Shown: positions 51,453-59,328 of the stretch, in pieces
Layout of the letters: each line of letters opens with the position of its first letter
Position numbering within the stretch: position 1 is the stretch's first letter
Assembly (NCBI RefSeq): GCF_000430705.1
Contig: NZ_AUMN01000005.1
Location: forward strand, 124,001 to 188,000
Direction of reading: 5' to 3'
Length of the DNA stretch: 64,000 bases
DNA from: Arthrobacter castelli DSM 16402
GTDB taxonomy: Bacteria; Actinomycetota; Actinomycetes; Actinomycetales; Micrococcaceae
Notes under the pieces: generated by a model
The model's input: only the letters and a program-made list of their open reading frames with translations
The model's database searches: none
Told to the model about the DNA's origin: nothing
Translations under genes and position numbers: made by a program

Positions 51453-52463
51453 ATGAAAGCGAAGTACATCATTCCGTTTTTCGCCAGCACTGCGCTGGTG
51501 CTCTCGGGCTGTTCAGGAGGAGGCGCAAATGCCGGTGCCGACGGTGAAAAAACCTACGAATGGGACATGACGATCACGGTCGGTGAGCAGTCCTCCTGGT
51601 ACAAGGGCGCGGAGAAGTTCGCCGAAGTGCTTGAAAAGAAGTCCGACGGCCGGATGCAGCTGAACATCTACACCAACGAGCAACTCTCCGGTGGCGACAC
51701 GGTCGCCAGCCTCGAACAACTGATCAATGGGGAGAAGGCGTTCTCGTACCACTCGACAATCATCTACGCGAGTATCGATGAGCGGTTCGGCGCCATAAAC
51801 GCGCCATTCCTGTATGAAAGCTATGAAGAAGCGGATGCGACGATCCAGGCCTCGGCTCTGGATGCGTACAAGAAGCTTGGCGACGATATCGGCGTCGAAG
51901 TACTCGGTTTCGGCGAGAGCGGATTCCGGCAGGTCACCAACAATGTGCGGCCCATCGACGAACCATCTGACCTGAAGGGCATCAAGATGCGGATTCCTGG
52001 CATCACGCTCTTCCAGGACATCTACCAGCAACTGAACGCCAACCCAGTGACGATGACCTTCTCGGAGGTCTTTACGGCCCTACAGCAGGGCACCATTGAC
52101 GGCCAGGTGAACCCTTTGGACGTGACGTACTCGTCCGGCCTCACCGAAGTGCTGGATTACATGACGATGTGGAACTACGTCTACGATCCTTTGATTCTCG
52201 GCATGAACGATGAATTGTATGAATCCCTTCCGGAGAAGGACCAGAAAATCGTTCAGCAGGCCGCAGAAGCAGCCAACGCTGTCCAGAAGGAGACAAACCG
52301 AAGCCGGGAAGAGAGCCAGTTGAAGGACATGAAGGAAAAGATGGAGGTCATCTCGTTGACGGATCAGCAGCGTGCCGCATTCCGGGAGGCTATGGCTCCG
52401 GTTTACGACAAGTACAACTCCATTTGGGGAGCAGAGCTCGCCGAAGCCGTTCAGCCGAAGTGA
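51453..52463 (+). CDS. dctP: TRAP transporter substrate-binding lipoprotein (DctP family)
   Basis: The 336-residue protein has a lipoprotein signal (FFASTALVLSGCSGGG, Cys20) and the DctP fold with IYTNEQLSGGDTVASLEQLI and the signature GFGESGFRQVTNNVRPIDEP SDLKGIKMRI, where the Arg in KMRIPG usually clamps the substrate carboxylate. ALQQGTIDGQVNPLDVTYSS follows. It binds an organic acid at the cell surface for the DctQM permease. AAGGAG lies seven bases before the ATG. It is the first gene of an eight- or nine-gene cluster of catabolic type. Confidence 0.92.
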   Translation: MKAKYIIPFFASTALVLSGCSGGGANAGADGEKTYEWDMTITVGEQSSWYKGAEKFAEVLEKKSDGRMQLNIYTNEQLSGGDTVASLEQLINGEKAFSYHSTIIYASIDERFGAINAPFLYESYEEADATIQASALDAYKKLGDDIGVEVLGFGESGFRQVTNNVRPIDEPSDLKGIKMRIPGITLFQDIYQQLNANPVTMTFSEVFTALQQGTIDGQVNPLDVTYSSGLTEVLDYMTMWNYVYDPLILGMNDELYESLPEKDQKIVQQAAEAANAVQKETNRSREESQLKDMKEKMEVISLTDQQRAAFREAMAPVYDKYNSIWGAELAEAVQPK

Positions 52464-52470
52464 TCCGGTT

Positions 52471-52971
52471 GTGAAACGGATGCAGGCGCTCGACGCAGTC
52501 GAAAACACGTTAGCTGTAGCGGCATTCAGCATCGTCAGTGTTGTCGCATTCTCGAATGTGCTGTCCCGGTATATATTTAACGCTTCGCTGGCCTTGACCA
52601 CTGAGCTGACCGTCAATCTGGCCGTCCTGCTGACCATGGTGGGAGCGGCGATCGGGATTCGGGAGGGCAGCCACCTCGGCTTCACCCTGCTGCGGGACAA
52701 GGCGACCGGACGGACACATCAAGTGATCGTCGTCGCGGCGGGCCTGGCTATCGTGCTGTTCTACGTGGCCTTGTTCAAGTTTGGTCTCGACATTTCCCTG
52801 GACCAGTTCCGTCGGCAGCAGACAACGCCCGCATTGGGGTTGCCCATGGGATTGCTGACGGCGGTGGTTCCACTGGGGGCAGTTCTCGGAGTCATCCGGG
52901 TTGTCCAAGTAACTATTACCGGTGTCCGTGAAGCGCCTCAGCGCCGGGTCGTTTCAAGAACGGAGGGATGA
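52471..52971 (+). CDS. dctQ: TRAP transporter small permease (DctQ family)
   Basis: The 166-residue protein has four membrane spans, starting TLAVAAFSIVSVVAFSNVLS RYIF, with ALTTELTVNLAVLLTMVGAA and IGIREGSHLGFTLL typical of DctQ. I use the GTG at 52471, seven bases after the dctP stop; the ATG at 52480 is possible. It pairs with DctM to move a substrate with Na+. Confidence 0.85.
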   Translation: MKRMQALDAVENTLAVAAFSIVSVVAFSNVLSRYIFNASLALTTELTVNLAVLLTMVGAAIGIREGSHLGFTLLRDKATGRTHQVIVVAAGLAIVLFYVALFKFGLDISLDQFRRQQTTPALGLPMGLLTAVVPLGAVLGVIRVVQVTITGVREAPQRRVVSRTEG

Positions 52972-52974
52972 GAA

Positions 52975-54405
52975 ATGGTTGAAGTCGTCCTGTTCGGGAC
53001 CTTCTTTGTGCTGCTGTTCCTCAGTGTTCCGGTCGCGTTCGCATTGGGATTGGCAGCCGTGGCGACGATGGTCTTCGTCGGCGGAATCGACAATCTGGCC
53101 GTGATGCCAAATGTCTTCTACTCGTCGCTGTCCTCTGCCACGCTGTTGGCCATCCCCTTCTTCATCCTGGCGGGCGTCATTATGGAGTACGCGGGCATCT
53201 CAAAGCGTCTCATCGACCTGGCAGACGCGTGTGTGGGTCACCGCAAGCATGGGCTGGCAATGGTCGTCATTATCGCGGCCTTCTTCTTTTCCGCAATCTC
53301 CGGCTCAGGTCCGGCGACTGTGGCGGCGATTGGTGCCATTCTCATTCCGGCCTTGGTCCGGAATGGTTATTTCAAACATCATGCCGCTGCGATGCTCGCC
53401 AGCGCCGGTTCGATGGGCATCATCATCCCTCCGAGCATCACGCTCATCATCTTCGGTGTGGTGGCCAGCGACTACGAGCGGGTCTCGATCGCGCGCCTCT
53501 TCATGGCAGGGGTGATTCCCGGCATCCTGATGGCCTTGGCGCTATACATCGCCGCACGGATGATCCCGCGTACCCAGGCGGCTCGTGCCCCGGCACCGGC
53601 CGCAGTGGGTGCACTCGACCGCAGCGGGGGAGGATCTTCAGGATTATCCGGCGGCAGCGGGGAACGCCTGCATCCGGGTGAGAAAGAGGAAATCGAAAAA
53701 CTGGCAGCCCACGGCGCCCAGCAGGCCGGACGTGCACCCCTCGGAGATATCGCCAAGAGGTTCGTCAACGCCATCCCGGGACTGCTGGTCCCCGTCATCA
53801 TCCTCGGCGGCATCTACGGTGGTGTCTTCACCCCCACAGAATCCGCAGTGGTGGCAGCTTTCTACGCACTGGCGGTGGGGCTGTTCTTCTACCGGGAAAT
53901 CAAACCGGGCTCCCTCGGCAAGATCTTCATCACCTCGGCCGTGCAGTCTTCGGTGGTGATGATCATTGTGGGATGCGCATCGATCTTCGCCTACGTCATT
54001 ACCTCTGAACGGGTTGCCCAGCATGTGTCGGACGCAATCCTGGGCATTACCGACAATCGCGTGGTCATTATGATCCTGGTGCTGGTGCTGCTGCTTATTG
54101 CCGGGGCCTTTATCGATGCGATCTCAGCGCTGTTCCTGTTCATCCCGATCTTCGTGCCGATCCTGCTGTCCCTGGGATACGACATCACCACCATCGGCGT
54201 GATGATGACAGTGAACCTGGCCATCGGCCTGATTACACCACCGGTCGGGGTCAACCTCTTCGTCGCCGCCGGCATTGCGAAGACTCCATTGACGGGCGTC
54301 TCCAAGGGGGCTGTTCCATTCCTCATTGCGGCCCTCACAGTGCTGCTGCTGATTGCCTTCATTCCGGGCCTGTCCAACTGGCTGCCGGATCTGCTGGGCA
54401 TGTAG
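52975..54405 (+). CDS. dctM: TRAP transporter large permease (DctM family) with an extended central loop
   Basis: The 476-residue protein shows DctM motifs LLAIPFFILAGVIMEYAGIS KRL, ISGSGPATVAAIGAILIPAL, GSMGIIIPPSITLIIFGVVA and NLAIGLITPPVGVNLFVAAG. It is about 50 residues longer than usual because of a hydrophilic insert at residues 198-255, rich in Ala/Gly/Ser (PAPAAVGALDRSGGGSSGLS) and then charged (HPGEKEEIEKLAAHGAQQAG), between the two transport halves. The start lies three bases after the dctQ stop. Confidence 0.92.
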   Translation: MVEVVLFGTFFVLLFLSVPVAFALGLAAVATMVFVGGIDNLAVMPNVFYSSLSSATLLAIPFFILAGVIMEYAGISKRLIDLADACVGHRKHGLAMVVIIAAFFFSAISGSGPATVAAIGAILIPALVRNGYFKHHAAAMLASAGSMGIIIPPSITLIIFGVVASDYERVSIARLFMAGVIPGILMALALYIAARMIPRTQAARAPAPAAVGALDRSGGGSSGLSGGSGERLHPGEKEEIEKLAAHGAQQAGRAPLGDIAKRFVNAIPGLLVPVIILGGIYGGVFTPTESAVVAAFYALAVGLFFYREIKPGSLGKIFITSAVQSSVVMIIVGCASIFAYVITSERVAQHVSDAILGITDNRVVIMILVLVLLLIAGAFIDAISALFLFIPIFVPILLSLGYDITTIGVMMTVNLAIGLITPPVGVNLFVAAGIAKTPLTGVSKGAVPFLIAALTVLLLIAFIPGLSNWLPDLLGM

Positions 54406-54433
54406 TCCTCCAAGCAGAAAGAGAGAACTCACT

Positions 54434-55198
54434 ATGACTGAACAACTGACCGGACTGGTCTCGCTGGTTACCGGTGCCGCCCAGGGAATCGGGGCGGAGA
54501 TTGCCCACAGCCTCGCAGACCGAGGCGCCGCCGTCGTCTTGGTCGATATCCAGGAACCAACAGAAGTCGTGGCTAAGATCCGGGAGAACCTCCCGGCAGC
54601 GCGAGTGGAAGGACGTGCTGTCGATGTCCGCGACGAGTCCGCGGTGAAGGAAGCCGTTGGCTGGACGGTTTCCACTTTCGGCCGGATCGACGTCGTGGTT
54701 AATAACGCCGGCACCTGCGCCCGCCTCGGACTGGACGAGATGACAGGAGAAATGTGGCAGCGCGATCTGGACACCAACCTGAAGGGCACTTTCCTGTTCA
54801 CCCGGCACGCTATCCACCCGCATATGGCGGCCCAAGGGACAGGATCGATTGTCAACGTCAGCTCGATCTCCGGGATCATGGGCGGCCCGCTGTCGTCTGG
54901 AGAAGATGCAAGTCGTTCAGGTCCGGCCTACGCCGCGTCGAAGGGCGGAGTCATTGCACTCACCAAGTGGGTGGCCAAAGAAGTCGGGCATCTGGGCATT
55001 ACGTGTAATTCCGTCGCGCCGGGACCGGTCGAGACGCCGATGACAAGCTCGGTCGCCTATGACTTCAGCAATCAACCCATCAAACGAATGGGCACTCCCG
55101 CCGATATCGCCGAAGCGGTGGCGTATCTGGCCTCTCCCGGCGCCTCCTTTGTCACCGGGCAAGTGCTGAAGGTGTGTGGCGGATCGGCCATCGGATAG
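54434..55198 (+). CDS. Short-chain dehydrogenase/reductase (FabG/acetoin reductase-like)
   Basis: The 254-residue SDR has SLVTGAAQGIGAEIAHSLAD, VVNNAGTCARLGLDEM, NVSSISGIMGGPLSS and PAYAASKGGVIALTKWVAKE with the Ser-Tyr-Lys triad, then APGPVETPMTSS. It oxidises a hydroxy group or reduces a carbonyl with NAD(P). It follows the TRAP genes by 28 bases and is probably the first catabolic step after import. The exact substrate is unknown. Confidence 0.88.
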   Translation: MTEQLTGLVSLVTGAAQGIGAEIAHSLADRGAAVVLVDIQEPTEVVAKIRENLPAARVEGRAVDVRDESAVKEAVGWTVSTFGRIDVVVNNAGTCARLGLDEMTGEMWQRDLDTNLKGTFLFTRHAIHPHMAAQGTGSIVNVSSISGIMGGPLSSGEDASRSGPAYAASKGGVIALTKWVAKEVGHLGITCNSVAPGPVETPMTSSVAYDFSNQPIKRMGTPADIAEAVAYLASPGASFVTGQVLKVCGGSAIG

Positions 55199-55218
55199 CG
55201 GCGTCGAAAGGACAACCA

Positions 55219-56172
55219 ATGCACATTACCCATCCCGGGCCACAGCATGAGAGCCGGTTGCAGTCGGTCAAGGGCACATCCACGACGACGATCGGGCAAC
55301 TGCCCGGTGGCGGACGGCTGCTGGACGAACTCCATGAGCTGTTGGCGGCCGGGGGATACCGGTCCGGAATCGCCGAATTGCTGGGCGGGACGCTGGACCC
55401 GATCGATTACTGCGTTCCGGCCGAAGGCCGGTCCGGACGAAGCGTCAGCTACAGCGAAAGCCGCACGTCCGGACCGGGCGAGGTGATTTTTGGAACGGCC
55501 GTGCTTGGGCGGCGTGATGGCAAGCCGTTCATGCATTGCCACTGTATTTGGCGTACATCCGGCGGCGGCTTGGCCGCTGGACATCTGTGGCCGGAGACGC
55601 TTACCAGCGCCCCGGCGCCGTCCGTCGCCTTGATCGGTCTGGACGGTATCGAACTGACAAGCTCCGATTGCGAGGAGACGCTCCTTCCTGTTTTCACCCC
55701 TCAAACCGGAGATGGAGGAGAAACGATGGAATCCGATACGGCACACCCCGCCCATCGGACTGTCATGGCCAGAGTGTTGCCCAACGAGGACATCACACAG
55801 GCCGTGGAACGGATCTGCAATGACAACGAGTTCGCCACGGCGATTGTCCGTGGCGGCACGGGCAGCCTGGTCGGTGCGGTATTCGAGCCTCACCACGGTG
55901 GGCCGCCAACCCGGGTGGACGGTCCCGCCACCGAAGTGGTCACACTGGTCGGCCACTATGCACTGGACGAGCGAGGCCGGCCCGGCGTGCATTTGAGCTG
56001 CTCACTGGTGGACAAGTACGGAAACGTGCACGCCGGAAGGCTGATCCCCGGAGCAAACCAGGTATCAGTCACTTTCGAACTCGTGGTTCAGGAAATCGAT
56101 CCCACGAACCTCCCGGCCGAAGCCGGGCACCCTGCAGCGTCTACAGACGCGACACATCAAAAGGAGAAGTAG
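55219..56172 (+). CDS. Tandem PPC/DUF296 domain protein
   Basis: The 317-residue protein appears to hold two PPC (DUF296) domains. The first (about 20-165) carries FMHCHCIWRTSGGGLAAGHL, a His-x-His plus later His arrangement that binds metal in bacterial PPC proteins, then GIELTSSDCEETLLPVF. The second (about 175-300) carries TAIVRGGTGSLVGAVFEP and GVHLSCSLVDKYGNVHAGRL then IPGANQVSVTFELVV. There is no AT-hook, unlike plant PPC proteins. Function is unknown; its place between an SDR and lipoyl/E1 genes suggests a metabolic role. GAAAGGA lies six bases before the ATG. Confidence 0.75.
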   Translation: MHITHPGPQHESRLQSVKGTSTTTIGQLPGGGRLLDELHELLAAGGYRSGIAELLGGTLDPIDYCVPAEGRSGRSVSYSESRTSGPGEVIFGTAVLGRRDGKPFMHCHCIWRTSGGGLAAGHLWPETLTSAPAPSVALIGLDGIELTSSDCEETLLPVFTPQTGDGGETMESDTAHPAHRTVMARVLPNEDITQAVERICNDNEFATAIVRGGTGSLVGAVFEPHHGGPPTRVDGPATEVVTLVGHYALDERGRPGVHLSCSLVDKYGNVHAGRLIPGANQVSVTFELVVQEIDPTNLPAEAGHPAASTDATHQKEK

Positions 56173-56400
56173 ATGAATATCTTTCTTACCGCAGAAACCC
56201 TGGGGGAGGAAACAGAAGCAGACCTCGTCGATTGGCTCGTCAGCGACGGCGCAAGCGTGGCGCAAGGCGAAGCCTTGTGCCAGATCGAAACATCAAAAAC
56301 CACCAGCGAGTTTGAGGCTCCGGCCAGCGGACGAATCACCCTGCACGCCGAAGAAGGCGATGTGGTTGAGCTCGACACCGTCATCGCGGTCATCGAGTAA
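56173..56400 (+). CDS. Free-standing lipoyl (biotinyl/lipoyl) domain protein
   Basis: The 75-residue protein is a single lipoyl domain: ADLVDWLVSDGASVAQGEAL, the hairpin with ETSKTTSEFEAPASGRI (acceptor Lys42) and the closing EEGDVVELDTVIAVIE. Lipoyl domains are usually part of an E2 acyltransferase chain; here only the domain is made. It directly follows the PPC gene and precedes the E1 alpha gene by 10 bases. AAGGAGAAGTAG precedes the ATG. It may carry acyl groups from E1 to an enzyme encoded elsewhere. Biotinylation is less likely, as the motif is ETSK rather than MKM. Confidence 0.85.
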   Translation: MNIFLTAETLGEETEADLVDWLVSDGASVAQGEALCQIETSKTTSEFEAPASGRITLHAEEGDVVELDTVIAVIE

Positions 56401-56410
56401 AGGAGGAGCT

Positions 56411-57391
56411 GTGCAGGAATTCGATCAAAGACGGCAGGGGCTGTCGGGCCTGAAGACAATGGCAATGATCCGTGCGTTCGAAAGCCGGATGCCGGTGCTG
56501 TCCGAAGAGCGGTTAATCCGCGGTTCCACCCACCCGTCAGCGGGTATGGAAGCTGTAGCCACGGGTGTTTCGCTCGCACTGGGGCCTCAAGACTCGATTG
56601 CGTCCAACCACCGCGGCCATGCACACTGCCTCGCCCGCGGCTCCGACCCCGGCCGCACCATGGCCGAGATTCTCGGACGCCGCGACGGATACGGCGGAGG
56701 CAAGGGCGGGTCGATGCACATCGGCGTTGCTGAACTTGGCATCCTCGGCACCAACGGAATCGTCGGTGCCGGGATCGGATTGGCAACCGGCGCCGCCCTG
56801 GCAGCCCAGATGCAGGGCTCCGATGCGGTGTCCGTCGTCTATTTCGGCGACGGCGCTGCCAACCAGGGTGTGTTGGCCGAAGCTCTTAATCTGGCGGCGA
56901 TTTGGAAGCTTCCGGTGCTGTTCGTCTGCGAAAACAACCACTACGCGCAGTCGGCTTCGATCGAGGAAATGATTGCCCAACCGGATCTCAAGCAACGGGG
57001 GCTGGCGTACGGAGTCCCGTCTGTCGACGTCGACGGCATGAGCTTGGGGGACACTTTCACTGCCGCGGCCGAAGGCGTGGAGCGGGCGCGAAGTGGTTCC
57101 GGCCCGACGCTTATCATCGCCGACACCTATCGCTACCTCGGGCACATGGCCGGGGACACCGAGATCTACCGAAACCAGGTCGAAGTGGAGCAGTGGCAGG
57201 CTAAAGACCCGATCGCGCGCCTGGTCTCACAACTGCTGGAGGCAGGGGTCATAACGACCTCGGACTGGGAAGACATTCAGGAGGAAGCGTCCCGGGTCGT
57301 GCAGGAGGCTGAAGAGTTCGCGCGGAATTCGCCATTCCCCGATGCCTCTGACGCCACGCAAGACGTCTACTCGAAGGGAGTGCCGGCATGA
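56411..57391 (+). CDS. 2-oxoacid/acetoin dehydrogenase E1 component, alpha subunit
   Basis: The 326-residue ThDP enzyme subunit has HPSAGMEAVATGVSLALGP, GYGGGKGGSMHIGVAELGIL GTNGIVGAGIG and the ThDP motif GDGAANQGVLAEALNLAAIW ending in VCENNHYAQS. GRRDGYGGGKGGSMH is close to acetoin (AcoA) and pyruvate E1 alpha. It decarboxylates or cleaves the substrate and passes the acyl group to a lipoyl domain. The start is GTG at 56411 with AGGAGG ahead. The gene overlaps E1 beta by four bases (ATGA). Confidence 0.9.
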   Translation: MQEFDQRRQGLSGLKTMAMIRAFESRMPVLSEERLIRGSTHPSAGMEAVATGVSLALGPQDSIASNHRGHAHCLARGSDPGRTMAEILGRRDGYGGGKGGSMHIGVAELGILGTNGIVGAGIGLATGAALAAQMQGSDAVSVVYFGDGAANQGVLAEALNLAAIWKLPVLFVCENNHYAQSASIEEMIAQPDLKQRGLAYGVPSVDVDGMSLGDTFTAAAEGVERARSGSGPTLIIADTYRYLGHMAGDTEIYRNQVEVEQWQAKDPIARLVSQLLEAGVITTSDWEDIQEEASRVVQEAEEFARNSPFPDASDATQDVYSKGVPA

Positions 57392-58386
57392 CCACCAAGA
57401 ACTTGACGACCTGGCGGGCGCTGAACACCGCGCTCAAGGACATTCTGCAGGAGACCCCGGAGTCGCTTGTGATGGGTGAAGACATCACAACGTGGGGCAC
57501 CGGGGGTGGAATCTACGGCGTCACCCGGAAGCTCTTCGACGAATTCGGAGCGGAGCGGGTTCGGGATACACCGATCTCTGAAGAAGTGTTGATCTCCACG
57601 GCCGTAGGTGCCGCGATGCGGGGCAGCAGGCCGATCCTGGAGATCATGTACTCCGACTTCACCCTCCTCGGCTTTGACGGAATCATCAACCAGGCAGCGA
57701 AGAGCCGGTACATGTTCGGCGGTCAGTTCGACTGTCCACTGGTCATCCGCACCAACGGCGGCTCAGGCGTTGGCAAGGCGGGCCAGCATTCACAGTCGTT
57801 GGAGACGCTGTTCGCCCATATTCCGGGGCTGGAGGTTGCGGTTCCGGCGACACCAGCGGACGCGTACGGGTTGCTGCGCACCGCGGAGAGGAGCAGCAAC
57901 CCCACCATCTTCCTCGAACACAAGAATCTGTACTACGACAAGGGAGCCGTGGACTTCGAGCCAGTCCCATTCGGCCGGGCAAGGGTCGCCAGGGAGGGCA
58001 CTGATCTCACGGTGGTGGCAACGCAGCAAATGCTGACCCGTTCGCTTGCTGCGGCGGAAAGGTTGCAGGCGGAGCATGGGATCAATGCCGAAGTCATCGA
58101 TCCACGCACTCTCTATCCGTTCGATATGGAAACGGTGTTGGGTTCAGTCCGGAAAACCCGGCATCTCATGGTGGCCCATGAAGCAGTCCGCGACTACGGA
58201 TGGGGCGCGGAAGTCTCGTCGTCCGTCGTCGAACAGGCCTGGGAAGAACTCGATGCTCCACCGGTACGGCTGGGAAGTGCACGCACGCCCATTCCATACA
58301 GTGAACCGTTGGAGAGCGCAGTAGTGCCCGGCGTCGATGAAATTCTCACCGCGATGCGGAAGGTCCGCACCGCCATAGCGGCGTAG
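57388..58386 (+). CDS. 2-oxoacid/acetoin dehydrogenase E1 component, beta subunit
   Basis: The 332-residue subunit has LVMGEDITTWGTGGGIYGVT, RVRDTPISEEVLISTAVGAA, SDFTLLGFDGIINQAAKSRY and GGSGVGKAGQHSQSLETLFA HIPGLEV, all typical of PdhB/AcoB transketolase-type subunits. It completes the E1 heterotetramer with the alpha subunit, to which it is coupled by ATGA overlap. A large hairpin follows the stop, and neither E2 nor E3 genes come next. Confidence 0.92.
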   Translation: MTTKNLTTWRALNTALKDILQETPESLVMGEDITTWGTGGGIYGVTRKLFDEFGAERVRDTPISEEVLISTAVGAAMRGSRPILEIMYSDFTLLGFDGIINQAAKSRYMFGGQFDCPLVIRTNGGSGVGKAGQHSQSLETLFAHIPGLEVAVPATPADAYGLLRTAERSSNPTIFLEHKNLYYDKGAVDFEPVPFGRARVAREGTDLTVVATQQMLTRSLAAAERLQAEHGINAEVIDPRTLYPFDMETVLGSVRKTRHLMVAHEAVRDYGWGAEVSSSVVEQAWEELDAPPVRLGSARTPIPYSEPLESAVVPGVDEILTAMRKVRTAIAA

Positions 58387-58397
58387 CAATAAGTGTT

Positions 58398-58443
58398 GCG
58401 GGCCTCGTTCCAATGCGGCAGACCACATTGGGACGAGGCCCGC
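58398..58443 (+). terminator. Large hairpin between E1 beta and the second SDR
   Basis: Two 18-base arms (58398-58415 and 58426-58443) pair with a single G-T wobble around a 10-base loop. The right arm ends about 20 bases before the next gene. It may terminate or attenuate transcription, or protect the E1 mRNA from 3' decay. Confidence 0.7.
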
Positions 58444-58463
58444 GATGACGAGTAAGGAGGGTC

Positions 58464-59279
58464 ATGGGACAGAGGATGGCGGGCAAGACCGTCCTGCTAT
58501 TCGGCGGAGGATCGCGATCCGGCGCCACCAATAATGGGATCGCAGCGGCTCTGACCTACGCCCGGGAAGACGCCGCGGTATTCATCGTCGACAACGACGC
58601 CGTTGCTCTTCAGGACGGTCTCACCCGGCTGAGGGCAGAACAACCTTCCGCGAGGACCAATGGGACAAAAGCGGACGTCACCGACAGCTCCGCCATCAAG
58701 GCTGCCGTAGAGGCGTGCGCCGCCGACGTCGGAACACCCGATGTGTTGCACAACAACGTCGGAATTGCGCCAATGGGCGGGCCTCTGGAGATGACGGAGG
58801 AGGAATGGGACAAGGTTATGTCGGCGAACCTGTCCAGCGCTTTTCTCACCACCAAACATGTGTTGCCGTACCTGCTGGAGACCGGCGGCGCCATCGTCAA
58901 CATCGCATCGATCGGAGGAATCAGGCACCTGGGCTACAACTATCCCGGATATGCGGCATCCAAGGCAGGGCTGATCCAGTTCACCCGGAATATTGCTGTG
59001 GAATACGCAAACCGCGGAGTGCGGGCCAATTGCGTGGCGCCGGGTTTTATCGAAACCCCGATGATGTACCAGCAGATTGCGGAAAACTACGACTCAGTTG
59101 AACAAATGCGCCGGATGCGGAACAGGGCCAGCCCAACCGGTGCCATGGGCGACTCGTTCGACGTGGCCAATGCAGCATTATTCCTCGCCTCCGACGAAGC
59201 CAAGTACATCAATGGGGTGTGCCTGCCGGTCGACGGGGGACTGATACATTCAGTTCCAAACGCCAGCCAGGCGTTGTAG
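58464..59279 (+). CDS. Short-chain dehydrogenase/reductase with altered nucleotide loop
   Basis: The 271-residue SDR has the active-site parts IASIGGIRHLGYNYPGYAAS KAGL (Ser, Tyr, Lys) and APGFIETPMMYQQI. The cofactor loop reads LLFGGGSRSGATNNGIAAAL, where the usual TGxxxGIG is stretched, and the NNAG motif is HNNVGIAPMG. This variant is known in some bacterial SDRs acting on ring or polyol substrates. GGAGG lies six bases before the ATG. Together with the first SDR it may interconvert hydroxy and oxo forms of the TRAP substrate. Confidence 0.85.
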   Translation: MGQRMAGKTVLLFGGGSRSGATNNGIAAALTYAREDAAVFIVDNDAVALQDGLTRLRAEQPSARTNGTKADVTDSSAIKAAVEACAADVGTPDVLHNNVGIAPMGGPLEMTEEEWDKVMSANLSSAFLTTKHVLPYLLETGGAIVNIASIGGIRHLGYNYPGYAASKAGLIQFTRNIAVEYANRGVRANCVAPGFIETPMMYQQIAENYDSVEQMRRMRNRASPTGAMGDSFDVANAALFLASDEAKYINGVCLPVDGGLIHSVPNASQAL

Positions 59280-59283
59280 ATGG

Positions 59284-59301
59284 CATTGGTTCATGCCAAT
59301 G
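59284..59301 (+). promoter_or_regulatory. Palindrome before the GntR gene
   Basis: Perfect arms CATTGG and CCAATG with a six-base spacer lie 28-45 bases before the GntR start, just after the SDR stop. It could be an operator for autoregulation, though it differs from the TGGT-ACCA sites before dctP. Confidence 0.35.
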
Positions 59302-59328
59302 ACTGCGGCGTCACTGACGGGAGGTCTA

